From Flavobacteriales bacterium (GTDB taxonomy: Bacteria > Bacteroidota > Bacteroidia > JANQJC01), in NCBI GenBank assembly GCA_028281825.1, contig JANQJC010000100.1, positions 73,854 to 137,853 on the forward strand: a stretch of DNA of 64,000 nucleotides, written 5' to 3'. A program made the position numbers and the translations under genes. Below the pieces are notes generated by a model. That model was given only the letters and a program-made list of their open reading frames with translations, made no database searches and was not told the DNA's origin. Position 1 is the stretch's first letter. Each line of letters begins with the position of its first letter. This document shows, in pieces, positions 53,753 to 61,555 of the stretch.

Positions 53753-55765
53753 CTATTTTCCAGCATCATATCCTAATGACTGGATGTTTTTGTTCTTCAA
53801 TTTCATCTCCAAATCAGTCACCCTGTTCTCCATTTTTTGGATAAGCACTTCATACTCATCCAATAGCTGCTCATTAGTATTGATAACTAATTGATTATCC
53901 TCAATTTTTTGCTGTTGCTCTTGTGCTGCCTTGGTTAATGGAACCACAAATTCAGCATAGCGCAAGCCATAAATATCTTGCTTATTGGCTGGCGCATCTA
54001 TACCACTAAAGTTAAAGTGAGCACTTTTAGCTGCCTTTTCAACTTCTTGAGCCAAAAAGCCTGTAAAACGCTTGCTCGACTTTTGCTCAGTGAGTGGTTT
54101 TAAGTATTCAGGAACATTATTGCCATAATGCTCTTCAATGGCAAAAGCATCGTAATTGTAAGTCACTGGATTTAGCTTATCAATAAATTGCATGCCCGGA
54201 ACATCAGCTTTTACATTTTGCTTATATCTTTCATCTGAGGTAGCTGTCCAGTTAACATAGCCGGTAATGCTCTCAGTACTACTATTACCTATTAATACCT
54301 CATTGTCCTCTGTTAGGGTCATGTTTTGACCTATTAAAACAGAGTTTGCGCCAGAAACGCTATCGCTGGTGCCAAGAGAAACAGAGTAAGCAGTTGATAT
54401 ACTTGCAAGAGCGCCAATAGTAACAGAGCCTGAGTCTTGAGTAATAGATGACTGGTATCCGATAGTTACGCCATACTTACCCGCACCTAACGAGCTAGCA
54501 CCTATCGCAACAGAATAAACTGAATCTACATCTACCACATACCCAATGCCAATAGATTCTTCATCCTCAATGTCAGCCGATTCTCCGATGGCTATGCTAT
54601 ATCTACTTGTACTTGCTATGTTGGCTAATCTACCAATAGCCACGGTTCTTTGTACACTGGTTGAGCACTCCCTGCCAATTACAATTGAGTGATTTCCGTC
54701 AACATCACTTAAGTAACCTATGGCTATACTATTTGTTCCGTTAGCCCTTGCTTGTGAACCAATAGCAATTGTATTATCTTCCAAACTTCTTGCCCTGTAG
54801 CCTATAGCAACACCATCATCAGCATCCGCCATAGTGTAGCCATCGCCCCACACATCGCCAACGCTGGCACTAGTGACACCACCAGAACCTACAACGGTAT
54901 TGCGCTCGTGAACAGTAGAGCCAAAATCAGCAAAGGCACCAACAATTACATTCCATTCGCCCTCCCTATTGCTGAAGCCCGTATTGAACCCCATATAGGT
55001 GTTGTAATTGCCATCGTTGGTGTTATTAGTCCGGTTGTTGTCCCAACCTGCATAAGAACCAACAAATGTGTTGAAATCGGCATGTTCTGTGTTGGGTCCC
55101 GCTGCCTGGCCTATCATGGTATTATGGTGCCCAAGGCCTATATCCACACCAGCTGAATCACCAATGGCAGTATTATGGCTGCTTGTACTCACATCATCCA
55201 AGGCTTCATTACCTATGGCGGTGTTTCTAAAGCCCGTTGTGCAATCATGCAAAGCACGTGAGCCAACTGCTGTATTATCGCTAGCGGTAGTATTATTATA
55301 ACCTGAGTCTTCGCCTATAAAGGTACAATCACTTCCTGAAGTGTGATTTTTACCAGCTTCATCACCAACAAAAACTAAGTCAATCGCACCAAGTGCGTTA
55401 GAGCCAGCATCAGCACCAATTATAATATTATCGGTAGAGCCGCCATTAGAATAGCCAGCAAAGGCACCTATAAAAACACAATCGGCGCCTGTGGTGTTTG
55501 ACCACCCTGCTTTAGGGCCTATAAACACGTTATTGCTTGAAGTAGTAGTTGTCCAACCTGCATCTTCACCAATAAATACATTATTACTGCCAGTAGAGAG
55601 GTTTGTTCCCGCTGAGTCGCCTATAAATACGTTGTAGTCACCAGTGGTGATGCTAACACCTGCACCAGTTCCGAACGTAGTATTATCAGTTTGAGCCAAA
55701 GCCTGTGGTGCTATTGCTGCGAATAGCACTGCTAAAAAGAATACCATTTTAAGGCTTTTACTCAT
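53753..55765 (-). CDS. Exported beta-roll fibre with C-terminal intramolecular chaperone (copy 3, first in operon)
   Basis: This 670-residue first gene of the fibre operon has signal peptide MVFFLAVLFAAIAPQALA with mature start QTDNTTFGTGAG. The same repeat shaft follows (NVFIGEDAGWTTTTSSNNVF), then YadA-head-like repeats (SIAIGYLSDVDGNHSIVIGR), the chaperone core (SDERYKQNV with Ser and Lys at +5; FTGFLAQEVEKAAKSAHFNF) and a C-terminal coiled coil with Lys/Glu heptads. The 70 bases before the next rightward frame show no exact TAnnTTTG box. Copies of this fold are known from phage tail fibres and some bacterial surface proteins; here the signal peptide argues for a cellular surface protein. 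Confidence 0.88.
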   Translation of the reverse strand: MSKSLKMVFFLAVLFAAIAPQALAQTDNTTFGTGAGVSITTGDYNVFIGDSAGTNLSTGSNNVFIGEDAGWTTTTSSNNVFIGPKAGWSNTTGADCVFIGAFAGYSNGGSTDNIIIGADAGSNALGAIDLVFVGDEAGKNHTSGSDCTFIGEDSGYNNTTASDNTAVGSRALHDCTTGFRNTAIGNEALDDVSTSSHNTAIGDSAGVDIGLGHHNTMIGQAAGPNTEHADFNTFVGSYAGWDNNRTNNTNDGNYNTYMGFNTGFSNREGEWNVIVGAFADFGSTVHERNTVVGSGGVTSASVGDVWGDGYTMADADDGVAIGYRARSLEDNTIAIGSQARANGTNSIAIGYLSDVDGNHSIVIGRECSTSVQRTVAIGRLANIASTSRYSIAIGESADIEDEESIGIGYVVDVDSVYSVAIGASSLGAGKYGVTIGYQSSITQDSGSVTIGALASISTAYSVSLGTSDSVSGANSVLIGQNMTLTEDNEVLIGNSSTESITGYVNWTATSDERYKQNVKADVPGMQFIDKLNPVTYNYDAFAIEEHYGNNVPEYLKPLTEQKSSKRFTGFLAQEVEKAAKSAHFNFSGIDAPANKQDIYGLRYAEFVVPLTKAAQEQQQKIEDNQLVINTNEQLLDEYEVLIQKMENRVTDLEMKLKNKNIQSLGYDAGK

Positions 55766-56006
55766 CGGCTCTGGTTGACTTACAGCAATACTTGCTCAAG
55801 TTGATTTTGGTTGCTCGGGGGATAAAAATAGTATATTGATTTGGAAAAACGGGTACCCAATCAATATTTTTTTGAAGAAATTCTCAAAAGTTAATTTCGG
55901 TGATTTGTGCGGTGTACAATGTTTTGCGATGATATGTAAAAAAGGGCATGTGTTTTTTCTGACTGTTTTATTGTTTAATTTTACGCCCACACAAAATGTA
56001 GGTACT

Positions 56007-56600
56007 ATGAGCGTAAGTAAGTTCTTATTTTTTCTTGTTGCAATATTGATCTCAACAAATGTAATTGCACAGGAAGGCAAGGAAAAAGGTGAAAGCAAAG
56101 CGAAGGCCAAGAAGGAAGAAGTGAAAAAAGAAGAGGGGGAAGAAGAAGTGCCACCGCATTGGCATCTGGCGGAGAAGGGGTTGAAATCGTTTGATGATAA
56201 GAAGTTTGAGCAAGCCTTGGTTGAGCTTGAAGAGGCACTAAAGTATGTTGATGAGTTTGAGGATGAAGATAAAGCAAAAGTTCATTTTCATTATGCCAAG
56301 TGTATCCAAAGAACTGCTAAAGGAGATGACTTGTTTGTAATGGCTAAGTTGCACCGCTCTTATTCAGAAGCTGCAAAGCATGGTTCAGGTATGTATCGCC
56401 GCGAAAGTGAAATACATATTGATGACTATATAGGTGGTATGGACAGGCGATATCCTGACGCAATAGACTTGATGGATACGGGTGAACTGACACTTGAAGA
56501 GGCAAAAATTGTACTGTACGCTGCTGAGACCCTGGGGCTAAATGACGAAGTGCCAAAGATAAAGTCTTACATTTTGTTCATGGAGAAGAAGAACAAGTAG
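56007..56600 (+). CDS. Small exported TPR-like protein
   Basis: This 197-residue protein starts MSVSKFLFFLVAILISTNVI (signal peptide ending in AQ), which sets the ATG at 56007; the frame is open from 55836 but translates to implausible sequence. A Lys/Glu-rich linker (~22-45) precedes two or three TPR-like helical pairs (LAEKGLKSFDDKKFEQALVE, HYAKCIQRTAKGDDLFVMAK). The function is unknown; in this setting a periplasmic scaffold or chaperone for the fibres is one guess. It is divergent from the fibre operon and ends three bases before the convergent family X gene. Confidence 0.78.
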   Translation: MSVSKFLFFLVAILISTNVIAQEGKEKGESKAKAKKEEVKKEEGEEEVPPHWHLAEKGLKSFDDKKFEQALVELEEALKYVDEFEDEDKAKVHFHYAKCIQRTAKGDDLFVMAKLHRSYSEAAKHGSGMYRRESEIHIDDYIGGMDRRYPDAIDLMDTGELTLEEAKIVLYAAETLGLNDEVPKIKSYILFMEKKNK

Positions 56601-56603
56601 GAA

Positions 56604-58580
56604 CTATCTGCTATTTCTGGAAGTAAGTTCTGCTTTAATTTCTTCCAGGCTCTCACCATTGATTAATAATTCCCTGATACTAGCTATGTGCTCATTGGCT
56701 GAATAGCTTAGGTATGCATTGCAATATACCAGGGCAACTTTGTTTTGGTCAGCCATGATGGCGCAACTGATAGCTGAAGACAAGGCCGATTGTGGTGAAG
56801 GGTAATTGTACTCCAATAACTTTTGGGCATGCTTTAATGCCATAGTGTAATTGCCAAGATGAAAGTTTGATTCCATCAAGCCAACATACATTGCCCCAGT
56901 GGTTTGGTCATATCTAAGTGCTTGCCTGTGATGATACAGGGCAGTTTTATAATCCTTTAGCTGGTTTCGATATGTTTTTGCTAATTCAAGTAGCAGGTTG
57001 GCATATTCAACGTCCTTGTTTTCGATAGCATATGGTTTGAGTTCATCAGTAATTTTGTGAAGGTGAAGGGCTTTTTCCTGAGAAGTATAATTAGAAAGAT
57101 TTATGCCTTTGATGATATAGTCAGAGCTTTTTATCCAATAGGTTTTGAAAACATATCTTCCAACACTTTCAATTCTTCGACCAAGCATATTGCCACTAGC
57201 ATTCACGATAAATAGTGGAAGGCTCATAAAGCAGAGAGCTAGAACAGTGCCCGAGATGTGTTTTTCAATGGAAACTTCTTTGAGTTGCGTGATTAATACA
57301 GTAGATAATACCAAGAGTGTAGTGGCTGGCAGTGAGAATAAATCAAAGTCCACTGGCATGCTCATCAAAGGGTTGTAGGCGAAGTATATCATAAGAAATA
57401 GAACCATCGTAAACCCTGTAACAATAATCTCTGGTGTATTCCAATTGATTCTTTTTCGAAAGAACAGAACAATAATCAAAAGAATGAATACGGCACTTGA
57501 TGACCAGAGAAAAACCATGTTGAAGCAATCAAAAAAGTGATTGAAGTGCAAGAGGGTATACCTGTCATACGGAGGTGCGGGCGGGATTAATGGTAAGAAA
57601 AGCCGCTCGTATATGTTTACATCATCTCCAACAAATCGCGGGTCATTATAATCTTTCAAAATGAAGAAATATGCAATTGCCCCAAAGGCAAAGAATGGCA
57701 GCATTAGGCCGAGTGAAATGGTTTTCCAGTTGAAGTAGCTGAGTAGTTTGGGGTTGTTTCTGACGAAATGATATGCCAATGTGAGTCCCAGGGAAGGGGT
57801 TAATAAAATAAATACTGCATGTATTTTAAGGCATAAAAACAGAAATATTGGTAATAAAGCCAATAGCCAGGTATTCTTTGATTTGAAGTAGGCAACTATA
57901 GTTATTAAGTATAGTGCTGAAATAGGAAATGCTGGAGCGTATATTTCCTCATAACCAAAGAAGAATTGCGTGAAAGGGGCTGTTAATCCTATTAAATAGA
58001 GTAGGAGCTTGAGTAGCTTATTTTCAACATACCAATTGATAAACAACAACCAAATCAAAACGAACACGATGCCTGATACTGCTCCAATTAATTTGAAAGC
58101 TTGCTGATGGGTTATATCAAGATTGTAGGAGAGAAGCCGCACTGCACTCAAAACGGTCAGGTTTCCAATTTTTGGGTGAAGCACATTCGGGCTGAGTAAT
58201 GAATTAGTAAATAACTCGTAGTACTCCGTAGTGCGAACACCCATTTTCTCCCTGAAGACTTCTGAGTCGCCATACAGGCTTTTGTAAAACGGAAAGTTGT
58301 AATAGCCCAAGCCACTAAGGCTAGATAGGATTAAAAATAAGCCAATCTTTAAATACTTGTTATCCAAGTTTGGAAGGCTTATTCTATCGGCAAGAAAATA
58401 AAGGGCGACAATTGAGGCAAGTGCCAAACTAAAGAAGAGTACTTGTATTGGAGTTGTAAGAAAGCTGATAAAATGCAATCCCCAAAACGGTTGTGGAAAT
58501 ATGGCAGCAATTAAATATAACACAGCTATGGCAAGGCCAACAAACGAGATAAGTAATGAAGTATTTCTTAAAACTTTCAT
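56604..58580 (-). CDS. GT-C-like polytopic membrane protein with C-terminal helical repeats (family X, copy 3)
   Basis: This is the third member of the family seen at 30402 and 32354, 658 residues. It keeps the layout and most motifs with changes: SLYGDSEVFREK in the first loop, FFGYEEIYAPAFP (H replaced by Y), ILKDYNDPRFVGDDV, then NHFFDCFNMVFLWSS, and NPLMSMPVDFDLF (W to F). These changes at otherwise fixed positions suggest different substrate use. The tail has helical repeats (YRNQLKDYKTALYHHRQALR). It overlaps the FAD-oxidoreductase gene by 4 bp and belongs to the 61.0-56.6 kb operon. Confidence 0.8.
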   Translation of the reverse strand: MKVLRNTSLLISFVGLAIAVLYLIAAIFPQPFWGLHFISFLTTPIQVLFFSLALASIVALYFLADRISLPNLDNKYLKIGLFLILSSLSGLGYYNFPFYKSLYGDSEVFREKMGVRTTEYYELFTNSLLSPNVLHPKIGNLTVLSAVRLLSYNLDITHQQAFKLIGAVSGIVFVLIWLLFINWYVENKLLKLLLYLIGLTAPFTQFFFGYEEIYAPAFPISALYLITIVAYFKSKNTWLLALLPIFLFLCLKIHAVFILLTPSLGLTLAYHFVRNNPKLLSYFNWKTISLGLMLPFFAFGAIAYFFILKDYNDPRFVGDDVNIYERLFLPLIPPAPPYDRYTLLHFNHFFDCFNMVFLWSSSAVFILLIIVLFFRKRINWNTPEIIVTGFTMVLFLMIYFAYNPLMSMPVDFDLFSLPATTLLVLSTVLITQLKEVSIEKHISGTVLALCFMSLPLFIVNASGNMLGRRIESVGRYVFKTYWIKSSDYIIKGINLSNYTSQEKALHLHKITDELKPYAIENKDVEYANLLLELAKTYRNQLKDYKTALYHHRQALRYDQTTGAMYVGLMESNFHLGNYTMALKHAQKLLEYNYPSPQSALSSAISCAIMADQNKVALVYCNAYLSYSANEHIASIRELLINGESLEEIKAELTSRNSR

Positions 58581-59941
58581 TTGCTGAAACCTATTTGACC
58601 AGATAGTGAGGCGCCCTTCGGTACAAAGGTTGAATCTATTCCCATTGCCTGACAGGCTTCAGCAGCAACCCTTATAGAGTTGTTTACGCTTCTCTCATCT
58701 GGATATATATGCATCATATTGGCAATGTACAGTCCTTTCACAGGGGTTTTAGCATTTACTACTTTTCTTGAAAACTCAAGGCTGCAAACAGTGGCTGCAG
58801 TTTTTGTCTTAAAAACATGAACCTTATTAATCCAATCTGGCTTAAAGTTTGGATTGATGTTCGGCAGCCAGGCAGTCATCTTGGCTTCGATTTCTTCATC
58901 ACTCATTTTAGCAATGGGTTCATCTTCATCAAAATATTTAGAGAGATAGGCAAGGTGATTGCCATTGTAATGCTCGGGGCCAATCAGGTTAGTGTGCTCT
59001 ATGATGCCACCGAAAGGAGCATTTTTATCAGCCACATTTAGCCAGTATGTATCGGTGATAGATTGCTTGAGTTCTAAAACAGTGCATACTGCACCAAAGT
59101 ATTTTATTCGAGATACTTCTTTTGCAAGCTGTTGATGATGAGGTTCAATTAGAAGCTTCATGTAAGTAGACGGAAAAGTGAAAACTACTTGTTCAGTATG
59201 CAATTCATTGGAAGCTGCTTTAATGCCTTTTACCTCACTATCTTCTATCATTAATTCGTTTATTGGAGCATTATTTATAAGCTCGCATCCAGCCTTTGTC
59301 AATTCTGATAATAGCGCATCAAGCAATACTTTCAAACTGCCATTGAGATAACCCAGTCTTTCATCGCCATTTTTTCTTGAGCCCATTCTTTGCTTCATCC
59401 GGCCAATCATCCATGATAAGGGAACTTCATGGGCATGCTTCCCGAACTTCATATTAAGTAGTGGTTCCCAAATCACTTCAGTAACCCTATTGCCAGCATA
59501 TTTCTTAAACCAACTAAGGGCAGGAATACTTTCATTTTTTCTCCAATCCGCTTTTTTTCCTAAGTATAACCCAGATAGTCCAAAGCGTAGTTTGTCCATC
59601 CAGCCAAATGGAGTGAAACTCATCAGGTCTTTTGAGGTGGTGAAGCCATATACCTTGCCTTGGTAATAAACTCCCATCTTGGTTTTGCGGTAGGTGAGCT
59701 TGTCTTCTATCCCCAAATCCCTTATCATCCAATTGATTTCAGCGTCGTGAGTAAAAAAGTGGTGATAGTATCTCTCGAGTTGAGTGCCGCCAACTTCAAA
59801 TGTGTTAAGCAAACCGCCAAAGCTATTGGAAGCTTCTATCACGGTTACCTTTTTGCCTTTTTTGGCAGCAATATAAGCAATGGCAAGGCCGGTGATACCA
59901 CCGCCTATAACTATTAAATCGCTCTTTTGGCTCCTGCTCAT
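58577..59941 (-). CDS. FAD-dependent oxidoreductase, amine-oxidase-like
   Basis: This 454-residue flavoprotein has the N-terminal FAD/NAD-binding motif SDLIVIGGGITGLAIAYIAA with the following VIEASNSFGGLLNTFEVGG. These are features shared by protoporphyrinogen-oxidase-like enzymes and UDP-galactopyranose mutases. The C-terminal NMMHIYPDERSVNNSIRVAA closes the FAD site. Such enzymes are frequent in Bacteroidota polysaccharide loci, where their substrate is generally undefined. The gene lies 6 bp downstream of an unknown membrane protein gene and overlaps the family X gene by 4 bp, so the three are likely one unit. The substrate is not predictable. Confidence 0.85.
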   Translation of the reverse strand: MSRSQKSDLIVIGGGITGLAIAYIAAKKGKKVTVIEASNSFGGLLNTFEVGGTQLERYYHHFFTHDAEINWMIRDLGIEDKLTYRKTKMGVYYQGKVYGFTTSKDLMSFTPFGWMDKLRFGLSGLYLGKKADWRKNESIPALSWFKKYAGNRVTEVIWEPLLNMKFGKHAHEVPLSWMIGRMKQRMGSRKNGDERLGYLNGSLKVLLDALLSELTKAGCELINNAPINELMIEDSEVKGIKAASNELHTEQVVFTFPSTYMKLLIEPHHQQLAKEVSRIKYFGAVCTVLELKQSITDTYWLNVADKNAPFGGIIEHTNLIGPEHYNGNHLAYLSKYFDEDEPIAKMSDEEIEAKMTAWLPNINPNFKPDWINKVHVFKTKTAATVCSLEFSRKVVNAKTPVKGLYIANMMHIYPDERSVNNSIRVAAEACQAMGIDSTFVPKGASLSGQIGFSK

Positions 59942-59947
59942 CTTTTG

Positions 59948-60961
59948 TTAATTACCCATTGCTTTGTAAAAAGCCCTGCCAACGGACTTGATAGAAATAA
60001 TATTCAGCGGAAACTCCAACAAAACGTGAAGAAAGCTGAGTGTTAAGGCAACAATAAGACCTAGTTTGTAATCAAACGCAAAGAGGCCAACTAGTGTAAT
60101 CCATATAGTTGCAATAGCAATTGTGCGCCCTACAGAAAGGCTTTTGTGCCACTTGATAACAGTGGTTTTCGAAAACCAGTTCAAGTAATGATACAAGTAG
60201 GCGAATGCGATAAACGTCTGAAGTTTCAATTCCATTTTCTCGTAGAAGAAGAAAGAGGTGCCATCCCCAATGCCCAAAGCTTTGGCTAGCTTGGCATTAG
60301 TCACATGAAATTGATTGTCTGTAAAAACTGATTTCATGCTTTCTGAAAGGGTGTACCAACTTCGGTCAACATCTACAAATGCAATGAAAAAGGGAACTAC
60401 TATCATTAGTCCAATAGCAACAAAGCCAACAGTGCTTCTGGAATCAAGGCTGCCCTTGGTCATAAAAAGCAAGGTAAAAAGATATACATGGATAAGGGTT
60501 GGTATCAATAGGCCAATTATAGTAATGTAGAGTGGGATATCCTTTAGTATAAATGCCAAAAAACTACCAAGTTGAAAAAATATAAACCAGACTAGTTTGT
60601 TTTTAGAAATTACCAGGCCTATGGAAAATACCAACCATAGAAAAATAAACCCATTGGAGTATTCAATGAGCCATTGATTGACGGGTTCGAAAAAACTACC
60701 AGATATAGTTTCTTGCAGAGAGGGTAAGCTAAAGAACTTAGGGAGCACTATCAGTAAAGCAAAAAGCGCCGCAATCCATGCCCAGCGAGGTTCATTAGTA
60801 AAGAATTTTTTTTCTCTCAGCCAGTTAATCTCAGTAAGGTAATGCAAAGGCCCAAGAACGGCGTAAGAAACCAGAAACAATTGAAAGGGAAGAAGGTAAG
60901 CTAGAGCCAGTGAAATGATGATAAGGCCAATGTTCAACAGGTCAACTCGGTTCGATTTCAA
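59948..60961 (-). CDS. Polytopic membrane protein of unknown function
   Basis: This 337-residue protein has about eight membrane segments. There is no named family that I recognise. Conserved-looking polar residues lie at the ends of helices: GPLHYLTEINWL near residue 40, YLYHYLNWFSKTTVIKWH near 260, and SFLHVLLEFPLNIISI near 310. The repeated His residues inside or next to helices recall membrane di-metal or haem proteins, and the pattern is also somewhat like Brp/Blh-type proteins, but this is weak. It is the first gene of the leftward operon with the FAD enzyme and family X copy 3. Confidence 0.72.
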   Translation of the reverse strand: MKSNRVDLLNIGLIIISLALAYLLPFQLFLVSYAVLGPLHYLTEINWLREKKFFTNEPRWAWIAALFALLIVLPKFFSLPSLQETISGSFFEPVNQWLIEYSNGFIFLWLVFSIGLVISKNKLVWFIFFQLGSFLAFILKDIPLYITIIGLLIPTLIHVYLFTLLFMTKGSLDSRSTVGFVAIGLMIVVPFFIAFVDVDRSWYTLSESMKSVFTDNQFHVTNAKLAKALGIGDGTSFFFYEKMELKLQTFIAFAYLYHYLNWFSKTTVIKWHKSLSVGRTIAIATIWITLVGLFAFDYKLGLIVALTLSFLHVLLEFPLNIISIKSVGRAFYKAMGN

Positions 60962-61018
60962 GGCAAATGATTTACATGATGGATTATGGACTCCACCATT
61001 AATAGCAGTAAACTTACA

Positions 61019-61447
61019 TTATTTCAGGTAAACCCTGCCTCTTGACTCCATCAGGATAACCTTGTTTGTAGTAGAGTTAAGGACGAAATCATAGTAGCCA
61101 AAAGTGGTCAGGTTCTCTACCTTTAGCATTATCAAATTAGCAGGTAAGCCGTCATAGGTAATTGGTTCAGCAGAAACCACTTCCATTTGAGGGATGCCCT
61201 CACCAAAGCGATTAACTATCACCTGCCTTGAGTCCATTATGCCTCCTTTCAATTGGTTGATGTCGGCACTACCCAATACAACATCATCCATCATTTGCAC
61301 AACAGCGTCTGCTTGTCCTAAAACAAGATTCGACATGAACTTTTCTGCTACTTTGGTTTGTTCACTCCAGTCTTTGTCATTTTTTGACTGTCCACATGAA
61401 ACAAGGCCGGCGGTCGATATCATTAAGACGAATAGGAAATATCTCAT
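61019..61447 (-). CDS. Lipoprotein, hypothetical
   Basis: This small 142-residue lipoprotein begins MRYFLFVLMISTAGLVSCGQ, where LVSC is the lipobox. The mature part (~123 residues) looks like an alpha/beta fold with VSAEPITYDGLPANLIMLKV and ends in RGRVYLK. I recognise no family. It has its own promoter (61490-61519) with a leader of about 36 bases, and the following gene at 59948-60961 begins 57 bases beyond its stop, so read-through is possible. Confidence 0.78.
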   Translation of the reverse strand: MRYFLFVLMISTAGLVSCGQSKNDKDWSEQTKVAEKFMSNLVLGQADAVVQMMDDVVLGSADINQLKGGIMDSRQVIVNRFGEGIPQMEVVSAEPITYDGLPANLIMLKVENLTTFGYYDFVLNSTTNKVILMESRGRVYLK

Positions 61448-61489
61448 TGTACAGGGTTCTTGTATGTTTAGTTTACGTGTAGGCGTGCA

Positions 61490-61519
61490 AATTTAGTTTT
61501 ATTTGTACCTAATATGAAA
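61490..61519 (-). promoter_or_regulatory. Leftward promoter of the lipoprotein gene
   Basis: Read leftward, TTTC (61519-61516), 18 bases, TAAATTTG (61497-61490), an exact -7 match. The start codon is about 43 bases beyond the box. Confidence 0.62.
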
Positions 61520-61555
61520 TGCATAACTGTTTTTGATGTATTTATATAAGGCTGG

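Noticed and set aside
49769-55765. Prophage tail-fibre module
   Set aside because: The S74 chaperone recalls phage tail spikes, but all three proteins have signal peptides and no phage structural, lysis or integrase genes are nearby.
55796-56110. 104-codon leftward frame upstream of the fibre operon
   Set aside because: It overlaps the signal peptide of the convincing gene at 56007 and translates to sequence without domain or signal features.
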